Positions 33,423 through 36,289 of a stretch of DNA of 36,289 nt are shown one piece after another. Positions within the stretch are counted from its first letter, which is position 1, and every line of letters begins with the position of its first letter. Position numbers and translations under genes: made by a program. This stretch comes from Bacillota bacterium (GTDB lineage: Bacteria > Bacillota > Clostridia > Clostridiales > Clostridiaceae), in NCBI GenBank assembly GCA_023435985.1, contig JAEZKY010000324.1, positions 1-36,289 on the forward strand, written 5' to 3'. Under the pieces are notes generated by a model. The model searched no databases. It was given only the letters and a program-made list of their open reading frames with translations, and had not been told where the DNA came from.

Positions 33423-34379
33423 TTACGAATCATATCTGCTTGCAGCATTTTTATACTCCGATGGATTTTTTCCATAATATTTTTTGAACAATTTTGAAAA
33501 ATAATTTATATCCCTATATCCAATTTTATATCCAACTTCATAAGTCTTTAACTGAGTATTGATAAATAGATACTTAGCTCTTGCCATTTTCACCATTGTT
33601 ATATAGTCATTAAACCTCATTCCAGTTTTTATAGCAAAAGTATTACTTAAGTACGTATTGTTTATATAAAATTTTTTAGCTATTATCTTTAATTTTAGAT
33701 TAGAATCAGAATTACTCAATATATACTCACTAATGTTGTTTATCAATTCATCGGAAGCTTCAAGATAAAATTTCTTTAAGAAAGTCAAAAGATAGGATAT
33801 TTTCTCACAGTAATACTCTGTAAAACCGTTAATATTCTCTTTATTAACATAGTCTACGGTTTCAAAAAATTCAATATTAATATAGTTATTCAGCCATCTA
33901 TACTCTTCATACAACGCTTTAATAACATTATAATATATTTTTTTCATTATAATATCAGCCTTAATTCTATTGTTTAGCAATACACTATAGATACTTTCTG
34001 CTGTATTATTAAATAATTCAATTGCATAATCTTCTTTTTTAATTAAACAATTAATAATTTGCTTTTCGTCAGCTTCAGAATATACCCATTCAGAATCGGC
34101 TCCTATTACCAAAAGCTTATTTATAAGTAATAGCGTATCTTTGCAAATGTTTCTTATATTTTCTATAAGTATAACTCCCTCATTATCAACTTGTGTCCCG
34201 TAGTCTTCAATAAAAATTCTAGCATATCCATCTATCGCACGAACAGGATCTTTGATATCATGAGGAATTGTGTAATTAGAGACTCCAAAATCATCATTGG
34301 TACTTTGAAATTTTTTTACTTTTTTCTTAATACTTTCTATATTATTGTTTGATATGTTAAATGTATTAATGACTATCAC
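33423..34379 (-). CDS. AraC-family regulator with N-terminal histidine-kinase DHp-like domain
   Basis: A 318-residue protein with a standard YesN-like C-terminus: two AraC helix-turn-helix motifs at about 215-318, with IAKKFYINNTYLSNTF, EVGYKIGYRDINYFSKLFKKYYG and NPSEYK, preceded by the helical linker (about 95-215) usual in YesN response regulators. Where a receiver domain should be, residues about 20-92 resemble a kinase dimerisation/phosphotransfer domain: the H-box IPHDIKDPVRAIDGYAR with H40, then EDYGTQVDNEG and a helix ending LINKLLVIG. No ATPase domain and no receiver Asp are visible. The start is GTG; the strong GGGGTGAT overlaps it, so an ATT three codons later is a possible alternative. 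Targets unknown. Confidence 0.85.
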   Translation of the reverse strand: MIVINTFNISNNNIESIKKKVKKFQSTNDDFGVSNYTIPHDIKDPVRAIDGYARIFIEDYGTQVDNEGVILIENIRNICKDTLLLINKLLVIGADSEWVYSEADEKQIINCLIKKEDYAIELFNNTAESIYSVLLNNRIKADIIMKKIYYNVIKALYEEYRWLNNYINIEFFETVDYVNKENINGFTEYYCEKISYLLTFLKKFYLEASDELINNISEYILSNSDSNLKLKIIAKKFYINNTYLSNTFAIKTGMRFNDYITMVKMARAKYLFINTQLKTYEVGYKIGYRDINYFSKLFKKYYGKNPSEYKNAASRYDS

Positions 34380-34776
34380 CCCAATACTATTAATTGCTTA
34401 AAATTTGTAAATACACGTTATTTGATTTAAGAATTCTTCTATAATAAATAGGTCATAATAGCATTTAAACTTTTGATAAATATAATTTATATTATTCCTT
34501 TATTATATTCTACAAATGCATATCCATACTAATCTAATATGATTACTATGGATTAAGTATATACTAATTTTTTTTGTTAGTCAAAAGTTATTTAATCAAA
34601 GATTTGTTGCTATAATTAAATTAAAATATCAGCATGCTAAATATAATTATTTTAATTTAGCTACCTATAAGCAAAAAACTTTCACTTGCTTTATTAAGCA
34701 AGTAAAAGTTTTGCGTACCTAATATGATATGTTCATCAAAAATAATTTAAATTATTACATACAACTAATGCTATTG
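34380..34776. other. Intergenic region between cysN and the AraC-family gene
   Basis: About 400 nt of very A/T-rich sequence. I see no supportable gene, and an in-frame stop (TAA) lies just upstream of the AraC-family start, so no kinase sensor remnant continues upstream in that frame. The region holds the cysN terminator (34671-34714) and presumably the promoter of the AraC-family gene, which I cannot place with confidence. Confidence 0.6.
34671..34714 (-). terminator. Terminator after cysN
   Basis: GCAAAAAACTTTCACTTGCT (34671-34690) pairs with 34697-34714, with small mismatches and a 6-nt loop. On the minus strand the hairpin has a U6 run within its closing 3' arm. It lies about 60 nt past the cysN stop codon. 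Confidence 0.8.
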
Positions 34777-36289
34777 CTATTTAAAAATTATTCTTCTATA
34801 AGTTTCAAATTTTGTCCATTTACTTAAGAAGTTCCCTTCTGTTTCTTCGTTAATATCTTTATATTCATTTAAAAATCTTATGACATCCTCACTGGAATTA
34901 ATCTTTGCTCCAAATCCTCTGCCGTTAATGATTGGGATATCTTGATATTTATACTCATCAATAGATTTTATACTTGCAATTTTCTCATCGCGTATTTCAA
35001 TAGCCGCCCAATCCTTAAGAGATAATAAATCAAAGTTTTCTGGATATCCATAGCTTTCACCTTTTGTTGGAATTTTATCGCCAACCGTATAAACTTGCTC
35101 TTCTGAGTTGTATTTTATAATAGATGAACTTTGTGTATTATAATAAAATTCATCAAAAATATCTCCTCTGACTTTTAAATCATTATATTCAAATGAAAAT
35201 TTACTACTATTATGAATACCTTCTACCACTCCACAGGCTGATGTCATATTTGTAATACGATCTATTAAAATAAGTTCTCCTAATGCTTTGTGATCATCAA
35301 ATTTATCAACTACAATTTTTTCAGAAAGTGTAATATCGCATGCTGCTATTTCATTTTTCTTCAAAAGTCCAACTGGTAAATGCTCTCCAGTATTCACATC
35401 AATTTTATATTTCAAATCTGTAACAATACCAGTTAACATCTTAGTTCCTACTTTTACAAAATACTCCTTACCTGCTGTTAACTCAGAATCATCCATCCAA
35501 AGAATTGTTGCACTAAATGACTTGTTAGCTGCAAGTTTTGTATCTTTCGTAAGTACACATCCACGAGATACATCAACCTCTTTATTCAATTGTATAGTAA
35601 CGGCTTGGCCTTTTGTTGCACTCTGTGATTCCTTATCTGTAATATGAATACTTTTTACTAACGCCTTCTCATTACTTGGAAGAGTTATTATTTCATCTCC
35701 TACAGCAATAGTTCCTGATTCAATCTCGCCTTGAAATCCTCTAAAGGTATGATTAGGTCTGCATACTCTTTGAACTGGCATGTAGAATCCTTCCTCTACT
35801 TCACTTTCAACATCAACATTCTCAAGATATGGTAAGAGTGCTTCTCCTGTATACCATGGAATATTTTCAGATTTTTTTGTAACGTTATCTCCTTCTGTAG
35901 CCGATACTGGAATACTATAAATATTTTCTAAAGAAAGTTCTTCTTTCAATTCTTTAATCTGTTCTTCAATTTCTAGAAATCTTTCATGGCTATATCCTAC
36001 TAAGTCCATTTTGTTAACAGCAAACACCAAATGTTTTATGCCCATTAGTGAGCAAATCCTAGCATGTCTTCTTGTTTGTACAAGTACTCCCTGCTTTGCA
36101 TCTACTAATATAATTGCAAGCTCTGCAAAGGATGCTCCAACTGCCATATTTCTGGTATACTCTTCATGTCCTGGGGTATCAGCAACGATGAAACTTCTAT
36201 TATCAGTTGTAAAATAACGATATGCAACGTCTATTGTAATTCCCTGCTCACGTTCTGCCATCAAACCATCTAATAATAGAGAATAATCT
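34777..36289 (-). CDS. cysN: Sulfate adenylyltransferase GTPase subunit, 5' end beyond window
   Basis: The GTP-driven large subunit of ATP sulfurylase, which with CysD makes adenylyl sulfate for sulfate assimilation. The frame stays open to the window edge, and the bases above 36264 still encode family sequence (SLLLDGLMAEREQGITIDVAYRYF), so the true start and the GxxxxGKS loop lie outside. Visible GTPase motifs are DTPGHEEY (G3), NKMD (G4) and the SATEG segment (G5), followed by EF-Tu-like domains 2 and 3 ending about GVVEG. About 146 further residues follow (FDLLSLKDWAAIEI, PIINGRGFGAKI, WTKFETYRRIIF) with no APS-kinase P-loop, so this is not a CysN-CysC fusion. A hairpin terminator follows the stop. 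Confidence 0.93.
   Translation of the reverse strand, partial: DYSLLLDGLMAEREQGITIDVAYRYFTTDNRSFIVADTPGHEEYTRNMAVGASFAELAIILVDAKQGVLVQTRRHARICSLMGIKHLVFAVNKMDLVGYSHERFLEIEEQIKELKEELSLENIYSIPVSATEGDNVTKKSENIPWYTGEALLPYLENVDVESEVEEGFYMPVQRVCRPNHTFRGFQGEIESGTIAVGDEIITLPSNEKALVKSIHITDKESQSATKGQAVTIQLNKEVDVSRGCVLTKDTKLAANKSFSATILWMDDSELTAGKEYFVKVGTKMLTGIVTDLKYKIDVNTGEHLPVGLLKKNEIAACDITLSEKIVVDKFDDHKALGELILIDRITNMTSACGVVEGIHNSSKFSFEYNDLKVRGDIFDEFYYNTQSSSIIKYNSEEQVYTVGDKIPTKGESYGYPENFDLLSLKDWAAIEIRDEKIASIKSIDEYKYQDIPIINGRGFGAKINSSEDVIRFLNEYKDINEETEGNFLSKWTKFETYRRIIFK

Noticed and set aside
1..36289. CRISPR arrays, tRNA or rRNA genes, insertion sequences and prophage genes
   Set aside because: No regularly spaced repeats, no tRNA-like or rRNA sequence and no transposase or integrase frame were found anywhere in the window.

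Overview
The window is AT-rich, low-GC Firmicute DNA with strong AGGAGG-type ribosome binding sites. It carries ptb-buk (butyryl-CoA to butyrate), a sleB-type spore cortex hydrolase, a T-box-led branched-chain amino acid operon and cdaA-cdaR. Together these point to a saccharolytic, butyrate-forming, endospore-forming Clostridium sensu stricto, most like the C. beijerinckii/C. butyricum group. That placement rests on gene content and remembered gene order, not on a database search. Every protein gene except sleB is on the minus strand, so transcription runs from high to low coordinates.

Region 1 (1-11300) is a sigma-54-controlled carbohydrate region. Two large paralogous LevR-type enhancer-binding proteins (8252-11176 and 3795-6704) each end 21 nt before a near-consensus sigma-54 promoter. 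The first promoter (8215-8231) drives a lone GpsA-like dehydrogenase. The second (3758-3774) drives a galactitol-family PTS (EIIA, EIIB, EIIC), a GatD-like zinc dehydrogenase and the N-terminal half of a split transketolase that runs off the window. A third sigma-54 promoter (11267-11283) precedes the upstream regulator itself. The transketolase suggests that the PTS substrate may be a pentitol rather than galactitol.

Region 2 (11555-20080) is an operon for isoleucine, valine and leucine: sigma-A promoter, Ile-type T-box leader, ilvN, cimA, leuC, leuD, leuB, a 280-nt gap with a compact structured element, ilvB, ilvC, strong terminator. CimA makes citramalate, so isoleucine can be built from pyruvate and acetyl-CoA. 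No leuA or ilvD is present here.

Region 3 (20288-32453) holds an orphan acidic protein, glmM, a YerC/TrpR-like regulator, an AIM24-family protein, folBK, folP and an HD hydrolase, then buk and ptb, a flavoprotein, cdaR and cdaA. The c-di-AMP cyclase pair and glmM, adjacent in many Firmicutes, are here separated by folate and butyrate genes. Upstream of ptb lie a perfect CodY box and a Rex-like site overlapping the promoter.

Region 4 (32691-36289) has plus-strand sleB. It converges, over a shared terminator, with an unusual AraC regulator whose N-terminus looks like a histidine-kinase DHp (phosphoacceptor) domain. A 5'-truncated CysN follows, with an unexplained C-terminal extension.

The observations most worth a second look are the DHp-AraC fusion, the duplicated regulator/sigma-54 promoter units with an EIIA-like C-terminal domain, the structured element before ilvB, and the atypical T-box core.
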